This document shows positions 25,593 through 34,951 of a stretch of DNA of 64,000 nucleotides, in pieces. Within the stretch, counting starts at the first letter, position 1. The number at the start of each line of letters is the position of its first letter. The stretch comes from Oscillatoriales cyanobacterium (GTDB taxonomy: Bacteria > Cyanobacteriota > Cyanobacteriia > Cyanobacteriales > Microcoleaceae). Below the pieces are notes generated by a model, which was not told the origin of the DNA, searched no databases, and saw only the letters and a program-made list of their open reading frames with translations. The DNA is taken from the NCBI GenBank assembly GCA_004292955.1, contig RDXX01000009.1, forward strand, positions 124,001 through 188,000, written 5' to 3'. The position numbers were made by a program, and so were the translations under genes.

Positions 25593-26730
25593 TCAAGTTT
25601 GCACCGAAAACTCCTCCGGTTCAATTCCCCAGTTTACCCAACGAATTGCTTCTTGTGCAGAGGTCACATTTGGAGGAACTCGCAGCGCATGAACAAACCC
25701 CGTACTCGGACAGGTCATTTTTAACAAAAAAACTGGTAATGGCATCCCATCGGCGTCGAAATCGTCCTCAAAATCCATTTTTAACAGGGTATATTCCTGC
25801 CAAGTGTCTAACTCTGTGGCTGCTAGTTCTTGACAAATACGATCGCACCCGATGCCCTGAATTAACGCTCGCCGAACCTCTGCGTTGTGCTCCTTCAACA
25901 GCCATTTAGACTGCCACTCGCGGGGTTGCAGGCGGCCGTACCATTCGGGTAAAATCACGCCGTGATAGGCGTAAATCGCCAAACCGTCGGCAAATTGTAC
26001 GGCGGGTGCTGCTTCCGGCGTGCAAGCGGTGGTTGCTGTCTGCCGAAAGTACGATCGGCTTTTCGCACACTACACAAACTTTGTCATAGGGAAAAATCCA
26101 GCCGCAAGTCTTGACAAGCGATTGAAAAATTGTCCAGATATTGCCGTAGGAGTGCGCGCAATTCAACACAGAAATGCAAAAATCTAACAAACTCCCGCCA
26201 CTAGCCCACAATTCCGGTTGAATGCAATTATCTAGTTGTTTGTTGAGATGGGTGTAGTACAAATACCGGGCCCGCTGTCCCCTTAAATCGATCGGCAATT
26301 TGCTCGCTATTTCCATCGCTAAATGATCGCGCAGGGGACTCCACAGTTGGCTTTGCAGTTGGGTGTAAAGTTCATTTTCGAGTTGATTTTGCAGTTGACG
26401 TTTTAGCTGGTTTTCTAGTTGTCCGCGCAGACAAGTCAGCAGTTGTTTTTCAAGTTCGCTGCGAAGTTTGCTCTCTAATTGGCTCCGCAGGTGACTCCTG
26501 GGCTTGTCTGCGTGGCTGGCGATGATGTTAGCGGCTTGGTAGGGACGATCGCAAAAAATGATTTCCGGTGCTGGTTTGCCGAGCGCCCTGTAAGCTAATG
26601 TAATGGTTTCCGCAGCTTGAGAGCGATCGATCGGGCCAGTCGAAAGTGCGATCGCCTTCCACTTGTCGCGATAAACTGGAATCTGAGCCTCTTGTGCTGG
26701 CGTGAGTTTTTTAACCTTAGTCTGCGACAT
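25593..26730 (-). pseudogene. DUF6745-type gene broken by a 1-nt frameshift
   Basis: Two overlapping frames (25906-26730 and 25593-25982) together equal the C-terminal 340 residues of the LRR protein at 27606-29336. The first part matches FCSGPHS, VCVVCEKP and RLHA; the second matches AIYAYHGVILPEWYG, LIQGIGCDRICQEL, and LKMTCPSTGFVHALRVPP. Removing one G from the CCGG at 26015-26018 restores the join (RLHAEAAPAVQFADGLAIYA). It is a true frameshift or a sequencing error. The middle has a Gln/Leu-rich heptad region (LENQLKRQLQNQLENELYTQ). There is no LRR. The N-terminus overlaps the next upstream gene by 14 nt. Confidence 0.85.
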
Positions 26731-27010
26731 ACCTCCAGCCTTGGGGTTCGTATTCGCGCTGAATCCGCACCATCCAATTACCTTCAGGAATTGCGATCGC
26801 TTTGTGCTCTTCGTGACTCAATAAAGCTGTCGGCGAAAGCACTCGCAAGTACAGGGTGCCGTCTTTTTCGTACAGTTCAGCTTGCCCCTCAATAATCTGG
26901 TGAGAATGTCCGGTGACTTCACCTTCGGCGAGGGTGAGATGAGGTTTTTTGTCACCTTGGATTTGCGGTACGGGGGTGAGAATTACGTCGCCTTGTCGGA
27001 TTGGTTGCAT
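26717..27010 (-). CDS. Small partner protein of the DUF6745-type gene
   Basis: 97 residues: MQPIRQGDVILTPVPQI, VTGHSHQIIEGQAELYE, then HKAIAIPEGNWMVRIQREYE. It is a compact all-beta pattern without known catalytic residues. The stop overlaps the start of the frameshifted DUF6745-type gene by 14 nt, so the two are translationally coupled. Small genes of this kind next to DUF6745 genes are familiar to me from other bacteria, but I cannot verify that here. The function is unknown. Confidence 0.75.
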   Translation of the reverse strand: MQPIRQGDVILTPVPQIQGDKKPHLTLAEGEVTGHSHQIIEGQAELYEKDGTLYLRVLSPTALLSHEEHKAIAIPEGNWMVRIQREYEPQGWRYVAD

Positions 27011-27306
27011 AGGTTTTTATTAATTTTGGTTGGTGGTTTTGGTAAGTCGATCGGGCTTTTCTACCACTATTTTATACTACATTGGTAATACAGGAGCGTC
27101 AAGGGTGGCAATCCATATTCCATAACTGTTTGCTGTACTGACAGGGGTTAGGTTCGAGGGTGAAAGTGCGATCGACAATAGAAATGCTATAATTGATGCC
27201 AGTTTCGAGAAAGTCGCCTGGGTGGGGGCGGGTTTATAGATATTGTCGGTGTGAATGAAAGATTGTTGGTGAAACCCGCCCCTACATGAATTACGGTTAA
27301 TTTACA

Positions 27307-27513
27307 ATGAGCCAAGTAGATTATACTGCAATGGGCGATCGAGAATTGAAGCGTTATTTCCTGAAAAATCGCGGGGATAAAGCAGCACTGCAAGCTTACT
27401 TAGACAGGCGGAAAGAGCGATCGAATTCAATCATCACGAAAGTGGGAGATCCGGATTTCGATACTAAGATTGAGGCAGCCATTCGCCAGCAAATGAAAGA
27501 ATATAAAGATTAG
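27307..27513 (+). CDS. Small cyanobacterial protein (DUF6887-like)
   Basis: 68 residues: MSQVDYTAMGDRELKRYFLK, then NRGDKAALQAYLDRRKERSN and a basic/acidic tail. The opening with an AMGDRELKRY.L..R.D..A...Y.DR pattern resembles the DUF6887 family of short proteins in cyanobacteria, often next to a second small gene; no such partner is visible here. It is isolated between two minus-strand genes and preceded by 290 nt without recognisable features apart from HIP1-like sites. The function is unknown. Confidence 0.65.
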   Translation: MSQVDYTAMGDRELKRYFLKNRGDKAALQAYLDRRKERSNSIITKVGDPDFDTKIEAAIRQQMKEYKD

Positions 27514-27605
27514 TCTTCAGTCCCTCGCTCGCTCGGACATTGTTTGTATAGATGCGGTTTCAACCGCCGACTCTTATCAACGAGGTTTCTAACTTCCCCA
27601 AAACT

Positions 27606-29336
27606 TCAAGTTTGCACCGAAAACTCCTCATAATCGACATCCCAATTCACCCAACGAATTGCTTCCCTTGCAGATTGTATATCGGGCGGAACTCGCAAAG
27701 CATGAATGAATCCGGTGCTCGGACAAGTCATTTTTAACAAATAAATTGGCTCTTTTTCATCGGTATCGAAGCCATCAATATCAGCATCGATTCTTAGCAG
27801 CGTGTATTCTTGCCAAGTATCTAAATCTGTTGCTTGCAATTCTTGGCAAATTCGATCGTAACCAATTCCTTGAATTAACACTCGCCTGAGTTCGGCATTT
27901 TCTTCTTCTAAAATCCAGGTAGCTTCCCATTGATTGGGGTGAATTTGTCCGTATTTTTCGGGCAAAGTTACGCCGTGGTAGGAGTAGAGTTTGTAACCGT
28001 CGCTAAATGCGATCGCGCTTTCCCCTTCTGCGTGGAGGCGGTACTCGCTGTCGAGGGAGAGTTTGGTTGGGCGATCGCACACATAGCAGACATTCTCAAA
28101 CGTCAAAATCCAGCCACATTCTACTAAAATCTGTTTGAGGCATTCCAAAGCTTTTTGTGCCTCTGGCTTCAAAACAATGCCCAAGGCAGAAACACAAAAT
28201 TCAGCAACAGTGACAGCATCAACGGCATATCTCGGATTAACTATCGACATTAAGTGGTTCTTATAGTTAGAAAAATCTGCTCTTAATTGTTGTTTAAGCT
28301 GTTCCTCCCATCTAAGAAAATATGAAGAAGATAGCTGCTGGAATTCTGTTGTGAATGTCAAAGGTAATAGTGGATCTTTTACTTGTTTTTTAAGTCGATC
28401 GATCAAATCATTATTATTAGATTTTTTCAACATGGGTAATTGTACTAATGCAGAGTGAGGGCCACTGCAAAAAGTGATTTCAGGGGCTTCTACACCGAGG
28501 AGTTCGTAGCCAGCTTTAAGGGCGGCTGCGGCTTTGCGGTAAGAGATGGGTTCCGTAGAGTGGGCAAGAGTTCCCCACGAATTCTCATAGGCTTCTATGA
28601 GAGCCTTCTGTTCAGGTGTAAAGTTTACATACAAAGAAGTCAAATTAGTCAGAGATTGCAGCAGTATGATGTCTGATATTCGATTGGAGTCCAGATTCAG
28701 ATAAGTCAAATTTTTCAGAGATTGTAGCGATGTGATGTCTGATATTTGATTGCCCATCAGATCGAGATGAGCCAAATGAGTCAGAGATTGCAGGAGTGTG
28801 ATGTCTGATATTTGATTGTAGCTCAGATTCAACTCAGTCAAATGAGTCAGAGATTGCAGTGGTGTGATGTCTGATATTTGATTGTTGTCCAGATTCAACT
28901 CAGTCAAATGAGTCAGAGATTGCAGTGGTGTGATGTCTGATATTTGATTGCGGTACAAATACAGCCTAGTCAAATTAGTCAGAGATTGCAGTGGCGTAAG
29001 GTCTGATATTTGATTGTTGCACATAGACAGCTTAGTCAAATTAGTCAGAAATTGCAGTGGCGTAAGGTCTGATATTTGATTGTTGTCCAGATTCAGCTTA
29101 GTCACATTAGTCAGAGATTGCAGTGGCGTAAGGTCTGATATTTGATTGTTGCCCAGCGATAGCTTCTTCTTTTTCCTACTTGACAGTATGCGGTTCGCTT
29201 CATTAATATCAGAATTCCCAGCATAATTTAACAACATTTCAACAGTATGTCTGGCTTCGGGAGAAAGGCTTTTTTTGTGCAAGCACCAATCGGCAAAGCT
29301 GCTGAATTCTGCGGGATTGGGCTGTTGTTCTGACAT
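27606..29336 (-). CDS. Leucine-rich repeat protein with DUF6745-type C-terminal domain
   Basis: 576 residues. A 55-residue helical N-terminus (FADWCLHKKSLSPEARHTVE) leads into eight 22-residue leucine-rich repeats of the LSLGNNQISDLTPLQSLTNV type (about 57-235). The C-terminal domain begins FTPEQKALIEAYENSWGTLA and ends ALRVPPDIQSAREAIRWVNW. Internalin-like LRRs mediate protein binding. No signal peptide is present, so it is probably cytoplasmic. The LRR DNA (about 28640-29165) is a set of near-identical 66-bp repeats, which favours copy-number change. The C-terminus is homologous to the frameshifted gene at 25593-26730. Function unknown. Confidence 0.85.
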   Translation of the reverse strand: MSEQQPNPAEFSSFADWCLHKKSLSPEARHTVEMLLNYAGNSDINEANRILSSRKKKKLSLGNNQISDLTPLQSLTNVTKLNLDNNQISDLTPLQFLTNLTKLSMCNNQISDLTPLQSLTNLTRLYLYRNQISDITPLQSLTHLTELNLDNNQISDITPLQSLTHLTELNLSYNQISDITLLQSLTHLAHLDLMGNQISDITSLQSLKNLTYLNLDSNRISDIILLQSLTNLTSLYVNFTPEQKALIEAYENSWGTLAHSTEPISYRKAAAALKAGYELLGVEAPEITFCSGPHSALVQLPMLKKSNNNDLIDRLKKQVKDPLLPLTFTTEFQQLSSSYFLRWEEQLKQQLRADFSNYKNHLMSIVNPRYAVDAVTVAEFCVSALGIVLKPEAQKALECLKQILVECGWILTFENVCYVCDRPTKLSLDSEYRLHAEGESAIAFSDGYKLYSYHGVTLPEKYGQIHPNQWEATWILEEENAELRRVLIQGIGYDRICQELQATDLDTWQEYTLLRIDADIDGFDTDEKEPIYLLKMTCPSTGFIHALRVPPDIQSAREAIRWVNWDVDYEEFSVQT

Positions 29337-29391
29337 GGCAATAAGATTTTAAATTTTTTACGAAAATAAGAATTCTTGGTCAACTTTTCCT

Positions 29392-29973
29392 CTAAACCCC
29401 AGAAATCCCGCGTCGAAACTCCTTAACCGCTTCAATCCTAGAAGCCATCAGCAAGCACCGAGATAACAAGTTAATATCTAAGTCTGGCAGAACTTCGCTT
29501 TGGGCAATTTTTTCATAGCTGTGCGATCGCAAATGATACAGACCAAATAATCCATCCTCCCAAAACCAAACTTCGGGGACTCCCAAGGCTTGGTAGCGAT
29601 TCAATTTGCTCTCTCCCCCACTGGTAAATACTACTTCGATGGCAAGATCGGGGGTTTTACCTGTTGATTTTCCAATTAAAAAAGATTCATCAGCTTGTAC
29701 TGAGACTTCCTGTCCTTTCTCTTGAGTAAAGCTACCCAAAGGGTTAAACTCGATGTCTTTTTCCACAAAGTAGTCCATCAGCAGACCTGCGATCGTCCTG
29801 CTGAATGATTCGTGTTCTTGCGAAACTGCCAAAATTTCTACCTCGCCTTTGAAATAAAACAGTCTAATGCCGGGGGAGTCGGAGAATCCCTGTTCGATTA
29901 GTTTGAATTGTTGCCAATCAATCCCGGAGTGAGTTAACCGTTGGTCTTTGGGCTTATCTAATATTAGTGTCAT
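29392..29973 (-). CDS. Uma2-family (DUF820) putative endonuclease
   Basis: 193 residues. IDWQQFKLIEQGFSDSPGIR, FKGEVEILAVSQEHESFSR, the nuclease-like KTPDLAIEVVFTSGGESKLN and VPEVWFWEDGLFGLYHLRS follow in order. It is a close paralogue of 17001-17597. The start has AGGAGGT (minus strand, just upstream of the ATG at 29973), a near-ideal ribosome site. PD-(D/E)XK fold is expected; substrate unknown. Confidence 0.88.
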   Translation of the reverse strand: MTLILDKPKDQRLTHSGIDWQQFKLIEQGFSDSPGIRLFYFKGEVEILAVSQEHESFSRTIAGLLMDYFVEKDIEFNPLGSFTQEKGQEVSVQADESFLIGKSTGKTPDLAIEVVFTSGGESKLNRYQALGVPEVWFWEDGLFGLYHLRSHSYEKIAQSEVLPDLDINLLSRCLLMASRIEAVKEFRRGISGV

Positions 29974-29998
29974 GGCGCGACCTCCTTTAACTATTATA

Positions 29999-32830
29999 TT
30001 ATCCTAGAAATGCGGCAACCGAAACCCGATCGCGCCCAGCGGCTTTCGCGCGATACAGCGACTCATCGGCGATCGCAATTAACGTCGCAGGCTGCGACAT
30101 CGGCGCCGGAATGCAGCAAGCCACACCCAAACTCAGCGTGACATATTCGCTGACACCAGACTGCGCGTGAGGTATCTGCAAATCCCGCACCTGTTGAGCG
30201 ATCCTTTCAGCAACGCAAGCCGCACCTTCAATATCCGTATTCGGCAAAACTACCGCAAATTCTTCTCCACCGTAACGCGCAACTAAATCAGCCGATCGCT
30301 TTACCGAACACTGGAGAACCTGCGCCACTTGCCGCAAACACTCATCCCCCGGTTGGTGGCCGTAAGTGTCGTTGTAAAGTTTGAAGTAATCGATATCGCA
30401 CATAATCAAAGACAGCGGCGCTTCTTCCCTCGCCAAACGCCGCCATTCCGCATCCATATAATCATTAAAAAAGCGGCGGTTTCTTACCTCAGTCAAACTG
30501 TCGTAAGTTGCCAAATACTGCAAGGCTCGATTCACTGTTTCTAACTGCCGTTTCTGCTGCTGCAACTGGCGGTTGAGCACCGTCAACTGCTGTTCGGCTG
30601 CGTGGGTTCTCAGCAAGTTTCTAACCCTCGCCAACAGTTCCCTCTCGTCAAAAGGTTTGGAAATATAATCGTCAGCACCAGCATCCAAACTTTCGATCCG
30701 AGCTTCCATGCCCGATCGCGCTGTCAAAAAGATTACCGGAGTCGAACTCAACTCCGGCGTATTCCGAATCTCTTTGAGCAAATCCAGTCCGTTTTGTCGG
30801 GGCATGATTTGGTCGCTCAAAATCAAATTCGGCTGCAAACTTTTGGCTTTTTCCAAACCTTCAACCCCGTCCATCGCCACCGCAACTCGATAGTACGGAC
30901 TCAATAAAGTTTGGAGGTAAGCCAGCAGAGAATAGTTGTCTTCTACTACCAGCAACAGCGGTAACTCTCGGCTGTCAGGCGTTAATTGTCCCCCATTATT
31001 TTTGTCGTCACAACTGTTAGAGTCCGGCAGCGGGGCGATCGCCCCAACATTTCCCTCGTCTGAGCAGCCAAATTCACTCATCCCTGCCAATTGGACGATC
31101 GCGCTTACCAACAGATTCGCCTCCACCGGCTTCGACAAATGCCTCTGAAACCCCGCAGAGAGGGCCGATGCCGAATCCTCCTCACGGACGCCTCCCGTCA
31201 GGGCCACCGCCGGCAGCAGTTCCCTTTGCTCGGACATTTCCATGGCTCTGATGCGGCGGATCAAATCGGAGCCGTCTGTTTCCGACACCGCCATATCGCT
31301 TACCAACACGTCGGGCCGCGACTGTTCCAACTGCGCCATCGCTTCGCAAGCGCTACCCACCGCTGTTACCTTGGCTCCAAATGCTTCCAGGGCAGTTTTG
31401 AGAAATTCCCGAATCTCGGCGCTGGTTTCCACCACCAGCACTTGCTTTCCGGCTAAGGGTTTGGGAACCGATTCCGCGTGGTTTTCGGTGCGGCCGATCG
31501 CGCTTTTGCGATCGTCGCGCGAATTGTTGCTGTGCGCTACGGGTAGCAGCACCCCAAACGTCGTCCCCATACCCAGGCCGGGACTGGAAGCCCAAACAGT
31601 TCCCCCGTGCAATTCCACCAAATGCCGCACAATTGAGAGCCCCAACCCGAGCCGATTTTGTTCCTTCGACTGAAAGCTATCTCCGGGGCGGAAGTAGTCA
31701 AAGATGTGCGGCACAAATTTGGGTTCAATCCCGCAACCGCTGTCGCTGACCCGAATCAAGGTACCCGACTCTGTAGGCTCGATCCGCACTTCAACTGGGT
31801 CTGGTGTCGATTCTGGGGTGAATTTGATGGCGTTGGCCAGGAGGTTCCAGACTATTTGCTGCAAGCGCTCTACATCGGCCACAACGTAGCTGACGCCCGG
31901 GTAGAACTGTGTTTCTACGCGGAGGTTTTTGGCCTCGGCGGCGGGGCGGACGGTCTCAATAGCCGATTCTATGACAGATGGGAGGTGAACCCGAGCCAGG
32001 TTCAGGCGGACTTTCCCCCGCAGCAGCCGACTCAAATCGAGGAGATTGTCTATTTGGCGGTTTTGCAATTTGGCGTTGCGCTCGATGATTTCCAAAGCGC
32101 GGTTGGTGGTAGCTTCGTTTAACTTGCGCGATCGAGCTAGCTGCACCCATCCCAAAATCGCGCTCAGGGGCGATCGCAGTTCGTGTCCCGCAATGCCCAA
32201 AAAATCGTCTTTGGCGCGGTTGACTGCGGCTTGGGCTGCTTCAACGGCTTTGCGATCGGTGATGTCAAATCCGATCGCCAAATACTGACAGGGTTTCCCG
32301 TTAAAGTCCAAAAGCGGAACTACTGCTGCGTGCACCCAATAATCGCTGCCATTCTTGGCTTTGTTCTTCATTTCTCCTTGCCAAACTTCATTTTTGGCAA
32401 CTGTTGACAGCAGATTTTTGATTAATTCCGAAGACTTATATTCCGAATGGAGGATGCAAAAATGGCTGCCTATTAGTTCAATACGCGAATAGTTAGAGAT
32501 GCTGCACAGTCGATCGCTGACATAATTGATAATTCCTCGGGCGTCGGTTCTCACCGCCAGTGCCGATTGGTCGATCGCTACTTTAAAATCTAAACCTTCT
32601 TGCAGCGACGAATCTAGTTCTTTTATCGTAGAAATTTGACTGAGGCGATCGCGCCGCTCCTGGCTCCGCTCTTGAATTTCCATTGCTTCTATTGTCCCCT
32701 GATGACTGACACCTAATCTACTCGCATCCTGATTAATTATCACTGTTTTTTCCGCACCGGCAGGTGTAATATTTTGTATATTTTTATTTTCATGAATGCT
32801 CGGCAAACAGCACATCCACTCAGGAGTCAT
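29999..32830 (-). CDS. PAS-histidine kinase-double receiver-diguanylate cyclase hybrid
   Basis: About 943 residues from the ATG at 32830 (the frame extends to a TTG at 32869). Order: N-terminal linker; PAS (about 85-195, ending FDITDRKAVEAA); kinase core with H-box AGHELRSPLSAIL near 215, NLLANAIKFT, SDSGCGIEP, LGLGLSIV; receiver 1 (about 460-585) with VSDMAVSE but VVETSAE in place of the usual acidic pair; receiver 2 (about 620-740) with VVEDNY, LSDQIMP, ISKPFD; then a GGDEF domain with YGGEEF near 855 and, five residues before it, the RSAD inhibitory site. It should make c-di-GMP under phosphorelay control with product feedback. No membrane segment. Confidence 0.92.
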   Translation of the reverse strand: MTPEWMCCLPSIHENKNIQNITPAGAEKTVIINQDASRLGVSHQGTIEAMEIQERSQERRDRLSQISTIKELDSSLQEGLDFKVAIDQSALAVRTDARGIINYVSDRLCSISNYSRIELIGSHFCILHSEYKSSELIKNLLSTVAKNEVWQGEMKNKAKNGSDYWVHAAVVPLLDFNGKPCQYLAIGFDITDRKAVEAAQAAVNRAKDDFLGIAGHELRSPLSAILGWVQLARSRKLNEATTNRALEIIERNAKLQNRQIDNLLDLSRLLRGKVRLNLARVHLPSVIESAIETVRPAAEAKNLRVETQFYPGVSYVVADVERLQQIVWNLLANAIKFTPESTPDPVEVRIEPTESGTLIRVSDSGCGIEPKFVPHIFDYFRPGDSFQSKEQNRLGLGLSIVRHLVELHGGTVWASSPGLGMGTTFGVLLPVAHSNNSRDDRKSAIGRTENHAESVPKPLAGKQVLVVETSAEIREFLKTALEAFGAKVTAVGSACEAMAQLEQSRPDVLVSDMAVSETDGSDLIRRIRAMEMSEQRELLPAVALTGGVREEDSASALSAGFQRHLSKPVEANLLVSAIVQLAGMSEFGCSDEGNVGAIAPLPDSNSCDDKNNGGQLTPDSRELPLLLVVEDNYSLLAYLQTLLSPYYRVAVAMDGVEGLEKAKSLQPNLILSDQIMPRQNGLDLLKEIRNTPELSSTPVIFLTARSGMEARIESLDAGADDYISKPFDERELLARVRNLLRTHAAEQQLTVLNRQLQQQKRQLETVNRALQYLATYDSLTEVRNRRFFNDYMDAEWRRLAREEAPLSLIMCDIDYFKLYNDTYGHQPGDECLRQVAQVLQCSVKRSADLVARYGGEEFAVVLPNTDIEGAACVAERIAQQVRDLQIPHAQSGVSEYVTLSLGVACCIPAPMSQPATLIAIADESLYRAKAAGRDRVSVAAFLG

Positions 32831-33336
32831 ACCATTTGAGATTCGAGATTTTAGATGAGGAATGAACAAGAACTATCGGGGTTGGGGATAGCTGCCTACA
32901 GTGGCACTATTTTGGAAAACTGGAGTCACCTGAAATTTTATTTGAAGTTTAGACTAAAATTGGTCAATCTGAAGACAGATTTTCTCAGATCTGCCCGCTG
33001 GGCCGCTGGCTGCAAAAACCCAACTTTTTTCTGAAAATTACCCTGCCGCATCTGGCACAAAATCTCTGCCCCAGGCTTTCGACTCTCCCGCATTCTGCCT
33101 CATCTCCACATCCCAGATATATTTGCAGGGCTTGACAGTTCCCAAATAATTGGCTGGGAAATCGCTAACAAAGTCTGTGTTTTGCGATCGTCAGCAACTT
33201 CAGTTAAATTATTTTCTCCTACCTCTTGACAGGTCTGTAAATGTTTTGTATTATAAAATGTAATACGACATTTAACCAAAGAGCAGCCCAACTGCATTAA
33301 CGCACTCAACCATTAAAAGTTTGAGGAAAAGTTTCT
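32831..33336. other. 506-nt gap without recognised gene
   Basis: Between the divergent hybrid kinase and methyltransferase genes. Short frames on either strand lack family features. The A+T-rich stretch near 33240 (GTTTTGTATTATAAAATGTA) could contain promoter elements for the methyltransferase, but I see nothing decisive. Confidence 0.5.
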
Positions 33337-34032
33337 GTGAATTTATCTATGAATTTAGACTTAGTACGCGAGCAATTTGAACAAAGAGCATTTGATTATG
33401 ACGGTTTAATTCCCCGCCTCATTCCGCAGTATCGCGAGCAACACGAAATAATATTGCAATTAATTGATTTTGAAACCCATGCCAACATAAAAGTTCTAGA
33501 TTTAGGTGCGGGAACTGGCATACTGTCTGCAATGATTTTGCAAGCATTTCCTCAAGCAAAAGTCACAGCCTTCGACATGGCGGAAAATATGCTAAAAGTT
33601 TGTCAAACTAACTTATCCGCTTTCCAAGAACGCCTGACATTGCAGCAGGGAAACTTCGCCGAAGATGATTTCGGCAGCGGCTACGATTTAGTAGTTTCAG
33701 GGTTGGCAATCCACCACCTCGACGGCGAACAAAAAAAACAGCTATTTCACAAACTTTTTCACTCAATGAATGCCGGGGGAATCTTGCTAATCCGAGATAT
33801 TGTCACAGGTGCTACCCCAAAGCTAACCGAGCAATACGAACATTTGTGGCGGCAGTACATAAAAGCTAATGGAGAAGACGATGCAGCGTGTTTTAACAGC
33901 TATCTAAAAGAAGATATTCCTTCCTCTGTCGAAGAACAAACAAAGTGGCTTGCAGAAGCTGGTTTTGCAGACGCAGCTTGTCACTGGCGCTATCTCAATT
34001 TTGCTATTTTTGGCGGAATTGTCCCCATGTAG
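33337..34032 (+). CDS. Class I SAM-dependent methyltransferase
   Basis: 231 residues. GTG start at 33337 with GAGG 10 nt upstream; an ATG 12 nt later is an alternative. Motif I is VLDLGAGTGILSAMIL, followed by VTAFDMAENMLKVCQ and YDLVVSGLAIHHLDGEQKK; the C-terminal LAEAGFADAACHWRYLNFAI is the typical final strand pair. It belongs to the small-molecule methyltransferase type (UbiE/Methyltransf_25-like). Substrate unknown. A long hairpin repeat begins 39 nt after the stop. Confidence 0.87.
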   Translation: MNLSMNLDLVREQFEQRAFDYDGLIPRLIPQYREQHEIILQLIDFETHANIKVLDLGAGTGILSAMILQAFPQAKVTAFDMAENMLKVCQTNLSAFQERLTLQQGNFAEDDFGSGYDLVVSGLAIHHLDGEQKKQLFHKLFHSMNAGGILLIRDIVTGATPKLTEQYEHLWRQYIKANGEDDAACFNSYLKEDIPSSVEEQTKWLAEAGFADAACHWRYLNFAIFGGIVPM

Positions 34033-34070
34033 AAGGCAAAGTTTTTCTAAAAAAAATACCCCTTAATAAA

Positions 34071-34138
34071 GGTACGTTGTTGGGCTTTAGCCCTCTTTAT
34101 ATATATGTCGAAAGAGGGCTAAAGCCCAACAACGTACC
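34071..34138. repeat. GGTACGTTGTTGGGCTTTAG hairpin, copy 1
   Basis: 29-bp arms from GGTACGTTGTTGGGCTTTAG (plus CCCTCTTT) with a loop of about 10 nt. Nearly identical to 49843-49910, and sharing ends with 19450-19519. Preceded by TTAATAAA, as at 49843. It may end transcription of the methyltransferase gene. The rest of the gap up to 34334 shows no gene. Confidence 0.9.
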
Positions 34139-34334
34139 TATCTCTTTCCCAACAATAAAACCACGCTGCGACCTAAGGGGGATTTAGGGGGAGTGAGATT
34201 CAGCTATAAACGAGAGATACAAAAAAAATCATACTTGAGTTGACCGCATAATTTCACTCAATCCCTCTCCCAGTAAAAACAGATTAAATAAACCCGATAT
34301 ACCCACAAAATAACTCAATAAATTAAGTAAAAGG

Positions 34335-34880
34335 ATGAACGATTCCCGATTAATAAAAATTAGCCGATATCTCAGCAAACACCTGCGCCACGCGCCCTCG
34401 CGCATCGGCATTCAACTCGCGCCGGGGGGCTGGATTGCTGTTAGCGAACTCCTCGATGCTTGCCAAAAAAATAACTTTTCTGTTCAGCTTTCCGAACTCA
34501 AGGAAGTAGTCGCCCAAAACGACAAACAGCGCTTTTCCTTCGACTCGACAGGCACTTTAATTCGCGCCAACCAAGGACACAGTGTAGAGGTTGACTTGCA
34601 GTTAGAACCTGCTGTTCCCCCAGATATTTTATATCACGGAACAGGTAAGACTGCCGTCAATTCTATTCTCAGTGAAGGAATTCGGAAAATGTCGCGGCAT
34701 CACGTTCATTTGTCGGCGGACATTCAAACAGCCCGTAAAGTAGGTGCCAGACACGGCATCCCGGCAGTCTTGATTGTAGATACCGCAGCAATGCAATGCG
34801 ACGGCCATACATTTTACTGTTCGGATAACAAAGTTTGGTTGGTAGATATGGTGCCGCCCAATTATCTAAAAGTATATTGA
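34335..34880 (+). CDS. kptA: RNA 2'-phosphotransferase (KptA/Tpt1)
   Basis: 181 residues, the family length. YLSKHLRHAPSRIG opens the protein; RANQGHSVEV, ILYHGTGKTAVNSIL, and MSRHHVHLSADIQTARKVG carry the conserved Arg/His residues. Tpt1/KptA transfers an internal 2'-phosphate from RNA to NAD+. In eukaryotes it finishes tRNA splicing; in bacteria without that pathway its natural target is not established. All the conserved residues that I can recognise are present. The AAA ATPase gene starts 71 nt downstream in the same direction. Confidence 0.92.
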   Translation: MNDSRLIKISRYLSKHLRHAPSRIGIQLAPGGWIAVSELLDACQKNNFSVQLSELKEVVAQNDKQRFSFDSTGTLIRANQGHSVEVDLQLEPAVPPDILYHGTGKTAVNSILSEGIRKMSRHHVHLSADIQTARKVGARHGIPAVLIVDTAAMQCDGHTFYCSDNKVWLVDMVPPNYLKVY

Positions 34881-34951
34881 GAAAATCCTGTTTGGTTCTA
34901 GCAAGTGTGCGGCAAATATTTTAAAATAAGAGTAACTAGGAGTTTTACAAG

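Noticed and set aside
28640-29165. CRISPR or satellite interpretation of the 66-bp repeats
   Set aside because: They are in-frame leucine-rich repeats within an intact gene.
31091-31456. Plus-strand frames inside the hybrid kinase gene
   Set aside because: They are opposite-strand shadows of a G+C-rich, well-conserved multidomain gene.
33100-33309. Minus-strand 69-codon frame in the gap after the hybrid kinase gene
   Set aside because: No ribosome site, no recognisable motif and no neighbour; coding potential appears low.
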